From Stutzerimonas xanthomarina DSM 18231 (lineage in GTDB: Bacteria; Pseudomonadota; Gammaproteobacteria; Pseudomonadales; Pseudomonadaceae), in NCBI RefSeq assembly GCF_900129835.1, contig NZ_FQXA01000011.1, forward strand, positions 1-53,891: a stretch of 53,891 bases of DNA, in the 5' to 3' direction. Shown piece by piece: positions 10,944-19,511 of this stretch. Under the pieces are notes generated by a model that did not search any database, had not been told where the DNA came from, and saw nothing but the letters and a program-made list of their open reading frames with translations. A program made the translations under genes and the position numbers. Position 1 is the stretch's first letter; each line of letters begins with the position of its first letter.

Positions 10944-11435
10944 ATGCCCATGACGCACCGCCCAGCCACCGAACTGGATCTTCAAGCAGTGTGCGGTTTC
11001 GCTCAGGATGCGCAGGAGCTGTTCTTCTTTTTCCCAAAAGCTCAGTTTCCACTCACCCATACGCAGCTACGCCAGGCAATTGCCGAGCGCGCAGATGCAA
11101 CCGTGGTTGAGCTGGGCGGCAAGGTTGTGGCATTCGCCAATTTCTACCGCTGGGAAATGAAAGGACGCTGTTCGATAGGCAATGTCGTAGTCGCTCCCGC
11201 TGCGCGCGGACGAGGCGCCGCTCGGTACCTGATGGAGCAGATGATCAGCCTTGCGTTCAGCCAGTACCAGGCCCGTGAGGTGACGGTCTCCTGTTTCAAT
11301 CAGAACGCTGCCGGCCTGCTGCTCTACCCCAAACTTGGGTTCGAGCCGTTTGCCATCGAGGAGCGTGTCGATCAACAAGGCAGCCGGGTGGCGCTGATTC
11401 ATATGCGTCTATTGAGCGCTAACGCTAGCGCATAG
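10944..11435 (+). CDS. GNAT-family N-acetyltransferase
   Basis: This 163-residue protein has the acetyl-CoA binding core of the GNAT fold: IGNVVVAPAARGRGAARYLM contains the V-x-x-x-x-R/Q-x-x-G-x-G/A loop, and CFNQNAAGLLLYPKLGFEPF is motif B. The substrate is unknown. GAGGAAGG lies upstream; two close ATGs (10944, 10950) are possible. The gene sits between the genuine trpA end and a duplicated trpA 3' fragment, which suggests it was inserted here. Confidence 0.8.
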   Translation: MPMTHRPATELDLQAVCGFAQDAQELFFFFPKAQFPLTHTQLRQAIAERADATVVELGGKVVAFANFYRWEMKGRCSIGNVVVAPAARGRGAARYLMEQMISLAFSQYQAREVTVSCFNQNAAGLLLYPKLGFEPFAIEERVDQQGSRVALIHMRLLSANASA

Positions 11436-11441
11436 CGCGGC

Positions 11442-11504
11442 GAGGGTGTGCTTGGGCTGTGCCGAGAGCGGTCCGGAGGCGTACGCGCCGCCCGGCGCCG
11501 GTGA
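11442..11504 (+). pseudogene. Duplicated trpA 3'-end fragment
   Basis: The 21 bases at 11441-11461 are identical to 10721-10741 in trpA. Continuing in frame gives [20 protein letters not shown] and a TGA, clearly homologous to the true TrpA terminus [19 protein letters not shown]. Only the last 20 codons are present. It is probably the relic of the original or a recombined trpA end left when the GNAT segment arrived. Confidence 0.75.
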
Positions 11505-11507
11505 ACC

Positions 11508-11888
11508 GTAGGGTGGGCTTTAGCCCACCGCCTACCGCTCGGAGCCAAGCGAACAGCCTGACCCATCATCGCCGTCCGATGGTCTTGGTGGGCTGAAGCC
11601 CACCCTACGAGGTCGCGATATTACCGACGCTCCGTCCGGCCGCAGCCGTAGGGTGGGCTTTAGCCCACCGCCTACCGCTCGGAGCCAAGCGAACAACCTG
11701 GCCCATTATCGCCGCCCGATAGTCTTGGCGGGCTGAAGCCCACCCTACGAGGTCGCGATGTCACCGATGCATCGTCCAGGCCGCAGCCGTAGGGTGGGCT
11801 TTAGCCCACCGCCTACGCTCGGAACCAAGCGAACAACCTGACCCATCATCGCCGCCCGATGGTCTTGGTGGGCTGAAGCCCACCCTAC
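11508..11888. repeat. Three tandem copies of a ~140-bp palindromic unit
   Basis: Copies start at 11508, 11648 and 11789. Each is bounded by the inverted pair GTAGGGTGGGCTTTAGCCC and GGGCTGAAGCCCACCCTAC around a conserved core of about 60 bp. The units are joined by linkers of about 40 bp that are also similar. The same palindrome family occurs at 222-285 and 39663-39743. No gene is supported between 11505 and 12052. Confidence 0.85.
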
Positions 11889-12052
11889 GATTGTTGCGGC
11901 CCTGCTGCGGTCCTTCGGGACTTGGTCGTCTGGCCATCGCAGAACCAACCATCGCCCATCGATGACCAATATCGATCTGCTTGATTTCGACAGCGATGAC
12001 CGAACGCGTAGCATGCCCTGCACATCCCCAGTACCACGCGAGGAGATTGTTC

Positions 12053-12895
12053 ATGCCCGAAAGCACTTACGTACCGCCGAAAGTCTGGACCCACGACGCG
12101 CCTTCGGGCGGCAAATTTGCCAACATCAACGCCCCTACCGCCGGTGCGCGGGAAGAGAAGGCGCTGCCGGTGGGCAAGCATCCGCTGCAGCTCTACTCCC
12201 TGGCCACACCCAACGGGGTGAAGGTCTCGATCATGCTCGAAGAGCTGCTCGCCCTCCGCCACAGCGGTGCGGAATATGACGCCTGGCTGATCAAGATCGG
12301 TGACGGCGACCAGTTCGGCAGTGGCTTTGTCGGGCTCAACCCGAACTCGAAGATTCCGGCATTGGCCGACCACAGCGTCGACGGCGAGCCGCTGCGGGTG
12401 TTCGAGTCCGGCTCGATCCTGGTCTATCTGGCCGAGAAATTCGGCGCCTTTCTGCCGACCGAAACCCGCGCGCGCACCGAAACCCTGAACTGGCTGTGCT
12501 GGCAGATGGGCTCGGCGCCCTTCCTCGGCGGCGGCTTCGGGCATTTCTACGCCTACGCGCCGGAGAAGTACGAGTACCCGATCAATCGTTACGCGATGGA
12601 GGTCAAGCGCCAGCTCGACGTGTTGGATCGCCAACTGGCCGAGAACCGCTACATCACCGGCGATGAATTCACCATCGCCGACATGGCCATCTGGCCCTGG
12701 TACGGCGTGCTGGCCCTCGGTGAGCTGTACGACGCCGGTGAGTTCCTCTCGGTGCAGGACTACAAACACGTACAGCGCTGGGCCGCTGAAGTGGCCGAGC
12801 GACCAGGCGTGATCCGCGGGCGCAAGGTCAACCGCACCTGGGGCGACGAATCCGAACAGGCGCCTGAACGTCACAGCGCAGCGGATCTGGACTGA
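12053..12895 (+). CDS. yghU: Glutathione-dependent disulfide-bond oxidoreductase, YghU type
   Basis: A 280-residue nu-class glutathione transferase-like protein. After a family-specific extension of about 50 residues comes a thioredoxin-fold domain (LQLYSLATPNGVKVSIMLEE, LNPNSKIPALAD, FESGSILVYLAEKFG), then an all-helical domain with GDEFTIADMAIWPWYG. YghU proteins bind two glutathiones and reduce disulfides and peroxides. Strong AGGAGA lies 8 nt upstream of the ATG at 12053; the frame is open further upstream without a better start. Confidence 0.88.
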   Translation: MPESTYVPPKVWTHDAPSGGKFANINAPTAGAREEKALPVGKHPLQLYSLATPNGVKVSIMLEELLALRHSGAEYDAWLIKIGDGDQFGSGFVGLNPNSKIPALADHSVDGEPLRVFESGSILVYLAEKFGAFLPTETRARTETLNWLCWQMGSAPFLGGGFGHFYAYAPEKYEYPINRYAMEVKRQLDVLDRQLAENRYITGDEFTIADMAIWPWYGVLALGELYDAGEFLSVQDYKHVQRWAAEVAERPGVIRGRKVNRTWGDESEQAPERHSAADLD

Positions 12896-12948
12896 TCGGC
12901 AAGGGGCTGGACGCCCAGTCGCGTTCGGCCCGCCTGGGTTCACCGTTT

Positions 12949-13126
12949 GAGCGACGCGGACCGCAGACAGCATCCGCACCCGCAAACCACACAGGCCCGT
13001 GTGAGCGGCCTTCACCGCTTGAGTGACGCGGACCGCAGACAGCATCCCCACCCGCAAACCACGCAGGCCCGTGGGGGCGACGCGGAGTCGCAGACAGCAT
13101 CCTCACCCGTAAAACCACGCAGGCCC
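12949..13126. repeat. 72-bp tandem repeat, about 2.5 copies
   Basis: A unit beginning GAG(C/T)GACGCGGACCGCAGAC occurs at 12949 and 13021; a third copy with an internal deletion runs from about 13079. Each ends near CAGGCCCGTG. The array runs into a REP-like palindrome at 13127. The whole gap 12896-13495 holds repeats and no supported gene. Confidence 0.75.
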
Positions 13127-13256
13127 GTGGGAGCGGTCTTGACCGCGAAGCTTGCGCAACTCAACGCCCACATCAGGCTCATTACAAGTGGCGCCCGTTT
13201 AAGGCCAGTCAACCCGTGAACCGGCGTCGCACCATTCGCGGTCAAGACCGCTCCTA
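13127..13256. repeat. REP-like inverted pair
   Basis: GGGAGCGGTCTTGACCGCGAA at 13127-13149 faces TTCGCGGTCAAGACCGCTCC at 13233-13256. It is the same family as the palindromes at 142-428 and 8655-8714, with a longer spacer. Confidence 0.7.
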
Positions 13257-13495
13257 CGGAAAGCCTCCTAAAACGCGCGCTGACGACTCCCCATCTCAGC
13301 TGCCCTGTCAACCGAAGCGCCCCGACCTGCTGCCACTTATTTTCTGAACTATGGCCGGCCCGCCAGACCCAATATTCATGAGCGCTGCTCTGAGGAGCAG
13401 ATGGGCTTCCAGCGTTACGGCAGCTGTACTCATCAGCCCCGGGATAAGCGCAGTGCTCGGATAACCCAGTTGTGCAACACAACGCGAGGTGAACC

Positions 13496-14290
13496 ATGAA
13501 ACACACACTTGTCGCAGCGTTCGCGACGCTGACCGATGCCAACCGTACCCAGGGCGACCTGATGGCGCGGGGCATCCCTCAGGAGCAGATCCACTCCGTA
13601 GGTGCCGACAGCGCAAACATTCATGCCTACGACGCGCCCTACTCAACCGACGGCGGCACTGTCGACCGTGAGCACCACGAGTCCAAGGTCGCGCACTTCT
13701 TCAAATCGTTGTTCGGCCATGAGCCGCACGAAGAGCACCGTCGCCACGCCGCGGCCTACCCGGAAGCCGTGCGCCGAGGCTCACTGGTGCTCGCGGTGGA
13801 TGTGTACGACGAGGATCAACTGATCCGCGCACGCGACGCCCTGGAATACAACGGCGCGCTCAATATCGACGACAACGGTGTCGGCTCAACCCCAGGTTAT
13901 GCCGGACCCACCAGCCCCTATGCCGGCGCAACCGGCGGCGACAGCCATCTGGATAAGCATTTTGTTGGTTCCGCCGGCCATGCTGCCGGGGCGACCGGGC
14001 ATCTGACCGGCACCCATCGCGAGGCAGGCGCGCCGGTCACCGGCACAACGGGTGCTACAGCTGCAGCTCATACGACGGCGACCCACACGGGCTCCGGCGA
14101 CACCGGCCGTTACGATGTTGGCACCGCCGCCAAACGCGCCGGCACCGGCTACCCGGAAAATGCCGGTACCGCCTCGCCGACTGGCGGCGGCCTGGCCGGC
14201 GAGACCGTCGGCACTCGGGACGCGACGCAAGGTCTGGATGCTACTTATGCAGGCACCTGCACTGACCGCGTTTGCGTGATCAAGCGCTAA
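13496..14290 (+). CDS. Stress-type protein with low-complexity C-terminal half
   Basis: This 264-residue protein begins MKHTLVAAFATLTDANRTQ and has an N-terminal segment (to about 125) resembling the general-stress/YflT-type ferredoxin-like domain: a strand, a helix with hydrophobic spacing, then GSLVLAVDVYDEDQLIRARD. Residues about 130-245 are rich in Gly, Thr, Ala and His and likely disordered. The C-terminus carries two cysteines (CTDRVCVIKR). No membrane segments. CGAGGTGA precedes the ATG. Function unknown; similar proteins are often induced by osmotic or general stress, which is inference here. Confidence 0.7.
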   Translation: MKHTLVAAFATLTDANRTQGDLMARGIPQEQIHSVGADSANIHAYDAPYSTDGGTVDREHHESKVAHFFKSLFGHEPHEEHRRHAAAYPEAVRRGSLVLAVDVYDEDQLIRARDALEYNGALNIDDNGVGSTPGYAGPTSPYAGATGGDSHLDKHFVGSAGHAAGATGHLTGTHREAGAPVTGTTGATAAAHTTATHTGSGDTGRYDVGTAAKRAGTGYPENAGTASPTGGGLAGETVGTRDATQGLDATYAGTCTDRVCVIKR

Positions 14291-14322
14291 AGCTGAGCGC
14301 TAGCCATTAGCCGCTGAGCGAT

Positions 14323-14347
14323 CATGGGCCGCATGGCGCGGCCCGTG
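14323..14347 (+). terminator. Hairpin after the stress-type gene
   Basis: CATGGGCCGC and GCGGCCCGTG pair (10 bp with one wobble) around a 5-nt loop, followed by GTTTGATTG. It lies between convergent genes and could serve both. The T-tract is poor. Confidence 0.45.
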
Positions 14348-14394
14348 GTTTGATTGATTGGCTTGATCGATTGGCTTGAGCGAGGCGTTGCCCG

Positions 14395-14886
14395 TCAGCG
14401 CTCGCCCAGTGCACGCTGCAGGCCAGCATTGCCGATCACCAGCGCCAGGCAATCTTCTGCAAGGCCGAGAGCAGCGTTGGTCAACGGCCTGGCCTGATGC
14501 GGTTTACGCAGACTCAACCCGACCTTCGACGCGACCAATGCTGCGCTCGCGCCAATCAGCATCGGCAGCCCTATCGGCTGTTGCCGAGCGCTGGCCAGTG
14601 CCGCAGCGGTCACCCCGCCGGACAACGCACGAAACGCCATCGAAGGCAGGATGGTCCGGTCCGGTGCGAAGGTCATCTTGTCGCCCAGTAGTTCGCCTGC
14701 AGCCAGCGGCATCAGAAATTGTCGCGTGCGGTGTGCCGCCAGCGTGCGCGCCGGCTCGCCGGCTTCATCGATATCGTCCCGCGCAGCCAGCGCCCGGCTG
14801 GTCAGGGTCGGCGCCAGCATGCTGCGCATACCCGTCACTAGGCCAAGCGCTAAGGCGCCCCATAAAACATTGCTCGATGTGCTCAT
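14395..14886 (-). CDS. DUF4126-like membrane protein
   Basis: A 163-residue protein with several hydrophobic segments: VLWGALALGLVTGMRSM at the N-terminus, a central ALSGGVTAAALA, and LPMLIGASAALVASKVGL. The GMRSM and PLAAGELLGDK segments fit the DUF4126 family of inner-membrane proteins of unknown function. The start at 14886 is preferred because GGGAG sits 8 nt upstream; an ATG two codons earlier at 14892 is too close to it. Confidence 0.6.
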   Translation of the reverse strand: MSTSSNVLWGALALGLVTGMRSMLAPTLTSRALAARDDIDEAGEPARTLAAHRTRQFLMPLAAGELLGDKMTFAPDRTILPSMAFRALSGGVTAAALASARQQPIGLPMLIGASAALVASKVGLSLRKPHQARPLTNAALGLAEDCLALVIGNAGLQRALGER

Positions 14887-15077
14887 GTGCATGGCTCCCG
14901 ATTGCTCCTTATGTGCGACCGGGATTGGCCTCCAGCCGTTCATCTTGATCTGCAGCTCGTGGCGCCACCCGAGCCAACCGCGCGTCGCCTCTCGCTAAAA
15001 ACGCCAACATGCAGTCATCAACCTGCCACCTGCGCTTTCTAGTTTCGGTCGCACCCCACCGCACCGAGGAAACAACA

Positions 15078-16895
15078 ATGCGCACGCGCATCCTGGATTG
15101 GTTGTTCGCCGCCAGCCTGGCCGGCATCGCCGCCCCGACGCTGGCACAAACGCAAGGACAGGCCGAGCACGGTTCTATCGAGCGGGACTACCGTGAAGAA
15201 CGTCTGGAGGGAATCAAGGTGCGGCGGCAGGCCAGCGAACGTCGCAGCTGGCGCGCACCGGACTGGCGGGTCGAGCCGGTGGTGACCTTCAATCTGCTCA
15301 GCATCAACGACTTCCATGGTCAGCTGTCGCCACGCAGCGTGGCCGGACGCCCCGCCGGTGGTGCGGCGGTGCTGGCCGCTTATCTCAAGGCTGCCAGCGA
15401 CGACAACACGCTTATCGTGCACGACGGCGATCAGGTTGGCGCCTCGCCGCCCAACTCCGCGCTGTTGCAGGACGAGCCCTCGGTCAGCTTTCTCAATCTG
15501 CTGGCCAACCCGCATTGCCGCGCATTCAGCCGCCAGCTGCGAATGCCCCGCAGCGTGCAACCCTTCGCCCAACAGCGCTGCAACCTGATCGGTACGCTGG
15601 GCAATCATGAGTTCGACGACGGCCGCTCCGAGCTGCTGCGCCTGCTCATTGGCGGCAATCATCGCAACGGCCCGTTTCTTGAAGATTCCTGGCAAGGCGC
15701 ACGCTTTCCCATGGTGTCGAGCAACGTCATCGACCAGAGCACTGGCGAATCCCTGTTACCGCCCTACTCCATCTACTTCAGCAACGGCGTGCGCATCGGC
15801 GTGATCGGCGCGGCGCTCAAGGAAACGCCGTCCATCGTCTCGCCAAGCGGTGTGGCTGGTCTGCGCTTCGTCGACGAGGCGGACGCCATCAACCGGTCCG
15901 TGGCCGAACTGCGCCGACACGGTGTGCGCGCCATCGTCGTCGCGCTGCATCAGGGCGGACGGCAGGTGAGCTATGACGGCCCGACCAACCCGCAAGCCGA
16001 TACGGTTACCGGCCCGGTGGTCAACATTATCGAGCGTCTGGATGATGAAGTGGATGTGGTCATCTCCGGACACGCCCACGGCTTCACCAACGCCATGGTG
16101 CCCAACGCTAACGGCAAACCGATCCTGGTGACCCAGGCATTCTCGGCCGGCACCGCCTATGCCGATATCGAGCTGGTGGTCAGCCGCCGCAGCCGCGACA
16201 TCGTGGAGAAATCCGCCGCTGTAATCACCACCTGGGCCGACCAGGGCGCCGGTCTTTCGCCGGACCCGAACGTGGCCGCGCTGGTGGCACGAGCCGATGC
16301 CCGCGTCGAACCGCCGGTAGCGCGCGTAGTAGGTGTGGCCCAGGGCGACATCACCCGCAGCGAAACGCCAGCCGGCGAATCGGCGCTGGGCAACCTAATT
16401 GCCGATGCCCAGCGTGTGGCGACCGACGCGCAGATCAGCTTCATGAACCCGGGCGGCATCCGTGCTGATCTGGCGAGCGGCGAGGTCGCATGGGGCGCAC
16501 TGTTCGCCATCCAGCCATTCGCCAACGATCTGGTGTCCATGGACCTGACCGGCGCACAGATCAAGACACTGCTCGAACAGCAGTGGATCGGCCAGAGCTA
16601 CCCGCGCCTGCTCAAGCCCTCCGGCATCCGGTACAGCTGGTCGACGAGCCGCCCCGAAGGCAGCCGCGTGATCGAGATACGCGATGCCGCCGGCGCGCTC
16701 ATCAACCCGGCGGCAGTCTATCGGGTCACGGTCAACTCGTTCCTGGCGGGCGGCGGCGATAACTTCACCATCCTCACCGAAGGCAAGAACCGTGTCGTCG
16801 GCGCGGTGGACCTGGATGCGCTGGTCGATTACATCGAAGCATTGCCGCAACCATTTTCCGCGACGGTTGAAGGGCGGATTCAGCGGCTGGACTGA
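15078..16895 (+). CDS. Periplasmic 5'-nucleotidase / cyclic phosphodiesterase family protein
   Basis: A 605-residue secreted protein: signal peptide (LFAASLAGIAAPTLAQ, cleavage near residue 24), then a metallophosphoesterase domain with INDFHGQ, HDGDQVGAS, GTLGNHEFDDG, ALHQGG and SGHAHG supplying the two-metal site, then a C-terminal nucleotidase domain with FMNPGGIRADL and SFLAGGGDNFT. Such enzymes dephosphorylate extracytoplasmic nucleotides to nucleosides. GAGGAA precedes the ATG. The pnuC and kinase genes just downstream on the other strand salvage nucleosides, a plausible but unproven connection. Confidence 0.88.
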   Translation: MRTRILDWLFAASLAGIAAPTLAQTQGQAEHGSIERDYREERLEGIKVRRQASERRSWRAPDWRVEPVVTFNLLSINDFHGQLSPRSVAGRPAGGAAVLAAYLKAASDDNTLIVHDGDQVGASPPNSALLQDEPSVSFLNLLANPHCRAFSRQLRMPRSVQPFAQQRCNLIGTLGNHEFDDGRSELLRLLIGGNHRNGPFLEDSWQGARFPMVSSNVIDQSTGESLLPPYSIYFSNGVRIGVIGAALKETPSIVSPSGVAGLRFVDEADAINRSVAELRRHGVRAIVVALHQGGRQVSYDGPTNPQADTVTGPVVNIIERLDDEVDVVISGHAHGFTNAMVPNANGKPILVTQAFSAGTAYADIELVVSRRSRDIVEKSAAVITTWADQGAGLSPDPNVAALVARADARVEPPVARVVGVAQGDITRSETPAGESALGNLIADAQRVATDAQISFMNPGGIRADLASGEVAWGALFAIQPFANDLVSMDLTGAQIKTLLEQQWIGQSYPRLLKPSGIRYSWSTSRPEGSRVIEIRDAAGALINPAAVYRVTVNSFLAGGGDNFTILTEGKNRVVGAVDLDALVDYIEALPQPFSATVEGRIQRLD

Positions 16896-17009
16896 CCAGT
16901 AGAGCGCCTGTGTTGTGGTAACGGCCGGGTGGGCTAAATGCTCACCGGGCTTTCGGATTACACAGGTAACCTGGTTGAGCTGCTGAATGCCTTTCGAGCC
17001 GCTGAAGCC

Positions 17010-17534
17010 CTATGGCTCCAGCAAGGCCCGAACCTGAGCGATGGCCTGGGCCTCGCGGCTGGCCCAATCACCGGCAATCTCCACGAAGGGCTGCTGATGC
17101 CGCTCGAACCAGCCCCGGCAGGCGTCATGAAAGCCCAAGCGCTCGGCGGCCTCCGGTTGGCAGCGCTGGCCGTCTGCGTGCCATTCAGCCCCTTCAGGCG
17201 AGAGCAGGAGGTGCTGGTCGTAGCGGCGCGCCAACAGTTCATCCTCCAGCCACGCTGGGCAATCATTGAACAGCACCCGGCTCCAGAGCATGTTGCTCAG
17301 CAGGTGGGTATCGAGGATCAGTAGCTCCGGTCGCTGGTCTCGCGCGGCGTCTTCCCAGACCAGTTGGCCACGGGCGATGGCCGGAATATCGGCGAGGCAG
17401 GTGTCGCGCTGTTCGCTGTCAATGAAATGCCGAACGTACTCGCCCACCACCCGTCCGCCAAAGCGCTGTTGCAGCCGCGCGGCCAGCCAGCTCTTGCCGG
17501 TCGATTCGGCTCCGGTAAGCACCAGCACCTTCAT
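17010..17534 (-). CDS. NadR-like nicotinamide riboside kinase (AAA ATPase)
   Basis: This 174-residue P-loop protein has Walker A TGAESTGKSWLA at residues about 7-18 and LILDTHLL as a likely Walker B. It matches the kinase domain of NadR, without the adenylyltransferase domain, which phosphorylates nicotinamide riboside to NMN. Its ATG at 17534 overlaps the pnuC stop (ATGA), tying it to NR uptake. The frame extends upstream to 17807 only through the pnuC gene. Confidence 0.85.
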   Translation of the reverse strand: MKVLVLTGAESTGKSWLAARLQQRFGGRVVGEYVRHFIDSEQRDTCLADIPAIARGQLVWEDAARDQRPELLILDTHLLSNMLWSRVLFNDCPAWLEDELLARRYDQHLLLSPEGAEWHADGQRCQPEAAERLGFHDACRGWFERHQQPFVEIAGDWASREAQAIAQVRALLEP

Positions 17535-18094
17535 CGCGCCGCTCCCCTGGCCTGCCGCCACTCGTGCAGGCCCATCACCGCCAGCAGCGTGAACAACCCG
17601 TACAGCCCGGCGGTGAGCCAGTACTCCTGAAAAACGAAGAAGCCCACGTAGAGCGTGTCCACCACGATCCACAACACCCAGCACTGCCAGCGCTTGAGCG
17701 CCATCCACAGCTGAGCGAGCAGGCTGAAAGCCGTCAGCGTCGCATCCGGCCAGGGGTAGGCCGCTTCGGTAACCGTCGCCATCAGCAAACCCAACCCGAC
17801 ACTCCACAGCACCGCCACAACGAGTCCAACACCGACCTCGCTCGCCGTCGCGCCTACCACCGGCCGCCCTCCCTCACCGTTGCTGCCGCGCGTCCACTGC
17901 CACCAGCCATACAGCTGCATGGCGGCGAACACCCCGTTGAGCAGCACCTGCGAATACAACCGTACCTCGAAAAAGAACCAGGCATACAGCGACACCATCA
18001 CCAACCCAATGGGCCAGCACAGCGGGTTCTGCCGCACGGTGAGCCAGACGGAAAGCACACCGAGTGCGGAGGCAATGATTTCGAGGGTGGTCAT
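17531..18094 (-). CDS. pnuC: Nicotinamide riboside transporter
   Basis: This 187-residue inner-membrane protein has about seven hydrophobic helices. LTVRQNPLCWPIGLVMVSLYAW and the YGWWQWTRG motif are typical of PnuC, which carries nicotinamide riboside by facilitated diffusion; the partner kinase traps it. It is the first gene of the two-gene salvage operon. The ATG at 18094 fits the family N-terminus but has no strong ribosome site. I see no recognisable riboswitch upstream. Confidence 0.88.
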   Translation of the reverse strand: MTTLEIIASALGVLSVWLTVRQNPLCWPIGLVMVSLYAWFFFEVRLYSQVLLNGVFAAMQLYGWWQWTRGSNGEGGRPVVGATASEVGVGLVVAVLWSVGLGLLMATVTEAAYPWPDATLTAFSLLAQLWMALKRWQCWVLWIVVDTLYVGFFVFQEYWLTAGLYGLFTLLAVMGLHEWRQARGAAR

Positions 18095-18220
18095 GGGGGT
18101 TATCAGAAGCAGAAACGGGCGGGCATGATACGGCAGGTGTGCCTGGAGCTGAGGTACCGCTGGCTGGCTAGCTGGATGTGCAACGTCGAGCGAGGCGTAC
18201 GTACAAGCCATGACCGCGTG

Positions 18221-18342
18221 GGCAACAAAGCATTGTCCACCCTACTTCACCGCTCCTGCCTGCTCCGTCGGAGCCCGGCCGTTGCGTAGGGTGGAAAACG
18301 GCGAAGCCTTTTCCACGCGCCACGTCCCAGCAACTTTGCTAG
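18221..18342. repeat. ~120-bp palindromic repeat, copy 1
   Basis: Contains the facing arms TTGTCCACCCTAC and GTAGGGTGGAAAACGGCG, and ends with ACTTTGCTAG, whose CTA is the stop codon of the minus-strand DUF1993 gene. A second copy is at 19512-19643, also ending at a minus-strand stop. It fills most of the gap before the DUF1993 gene. Confidence 0.8.
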
Positions 18343-18905
18343 CCCTTCGGAATCGTTTCCGGACGCACATAGGGCAGCAGGTGCGCCACATAATCCGCCT
18401 TGCCGAGATTGATTCCTTCTTTGCGCAATATCGAATACGCAGTCATGACGTGAAAATAGAACTGGCCCAGCGTCCAGTCACGGACGTATTGGTCTGCGGT
18501 CAGATCCAAGACCATCCCGTTCGGGAGTTCATGGGCGATGGGCTTATCCCCGCCTACATCGAGCGCATCGGCTGCGAGGCCGTCGAGCAACGCGACCGTC
18601 TCATCGATCCGCGCATGAGCATCAGCGAGCGATCCGGGGCTTTTGACAGCCTGACGTCCCTCGTTCAGCAGCTCGTTGATAGTAGGCGGAAACGCCTCTC
18701 CCCTCAGCCGGCACACGGCTTCTCGCGCCTGCACACAGGCAAAGCGAACCTGAGTCGACAGCGGATACATGTCGGGCGCCAAACGTGCGGATAACAGTGC
18801 TTGTGCCTCTGCTTCCGGTAGCTGGACCTGCGCCTTCTTTAGCCAGCCTGAGAGGGTTTTGAGCATTTGGGTATAAGTTGGGACGAGCAGTGTCGTTAGC
18901 TGCAT
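18339..18905 (-). CDS. DUF1993 family protein
   Basis: This 188-residue soluble protein has the DUF1993 pattern: N-terminal LVPTYTQMLKTLSGWLKKA, a mid-protein ETVALLDGLAADALD, and a C-terminal DLTADQYVRDWTLGQFYFHVMTAYSILR with the conserved histidine, like DinB-type four-helix bundles. Biochemical function is not known. Its stop codon forms part of the palindromic repeat 18221-18342, so the native 3' end may have been replaced. Confidence 0.82.
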   Translation of the reverse strand: MQLTTLLVPTYTQMLKTLSGWLKKAQVQLPEAEAQALLSARLAPDMYPLSTQVRFACVQAREAVCRLRGEAFPPTINELLNEGRQAVKSPGSLADAHARIDETVALLDGLAADALDVGGDKPIAHELPNGMVLDLTADQYVRDWTLGQFYFHVMTAYSILRKEGINLGKADYVAHLLPYVRPETIPKG

Positions 18906-19015
18906 GGCTTCACACCTTGTGGGATTGAGCGGCTACGTCGAAGAAAGTGACAGGGTGTTATGAAGCTAACTAACTGAAAGGTAAATAACCGTTCGCTTTT
19001 CCCTACTGCGAGTTA

Positions 19016-19399
19016 TCAGCCCAGGAGGCGGTGACCCGCGTCTTTCAAAACCTGCACGGCATTTTCGAGATTCATCGACTTGACCAATATGTAGTCGGTA
19101 TCGAACGTGCTCACCGCGAAAATTCCGATAGCGGCAGCCGCGAGCGGGTCAAGGAAGGAGGCCAGGACACCCGTCTGATCAAAGGCGAACGGACCCTGCA
19201 CCTTGATCACGCGCCAACCGCTGTCCACTCGGGCTAAACCGGTTGCGACACCCTCAGCGCAGACCATCGAAAGCTCATCATCCGTCCAGGTGATCGACAT
19301 AAAGCCTGGTGACGCCAAAACCTCGTTCGGCAGGTCAGCATCCGGCTCCAACTGTGCAATCACGAAGCCCTGGGTGAGTACAGCAAAGGCGTGGTTCAT
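19016..19399 (-). CDS. ACT domain protein
   Basis: This 127-residue protein is made of two ACT-like units. The second is clear: GPFAFDQTGVLASFLDPLAA, then GIFAVSTFDTDYILVK, the amino-acid binding fold seen in aspartokinase regulatory regions and CASTOR-like sensors. Ligand and partner are unknown. Small ACT proteins of this type are often found on integron cassettes, and this one borders the cassette array, but no clear attC flanks it. The hairpin at 18986-19015, just after the stop, is only weakly attC-like. Confidence 0.8.
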   Translation of the reverse strand: MNHAFAVLTQGFVIAQLEPDADLPNEVLASPGFMSITWTDDELSMVCAEGVATGLARVDSGWRVIKVQGPFAFDQTGVLASFLDPLAAAAIGIFAVSTFDTDYILVKSMNLENAVQVLKDAGHRLLG

Positions 19400-19511
19400 G
19401 TCATGTCACCTGGTGATTTAGCGAGTGGGCCGCGACGGTAAGAAATAGGCGACCCGCCAACTAACGGCAGAAGAAAAATAGGTCCTTTTACCCAGGCGTC
19501 ACCATCAGGCA

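Noticed and set aside
11508..13126. Possible CRISPR array
   Set aside because: Repeat units are 72-141 bp, nearly identical throughout, with no variable spacers and no cas genes.
18095..18220. NAD- or TPP-type riboswitch upstream of pnuC
   Set aside because: No motif of any class I could recognise was found; the region contains only unstructured sequence before a repeat.
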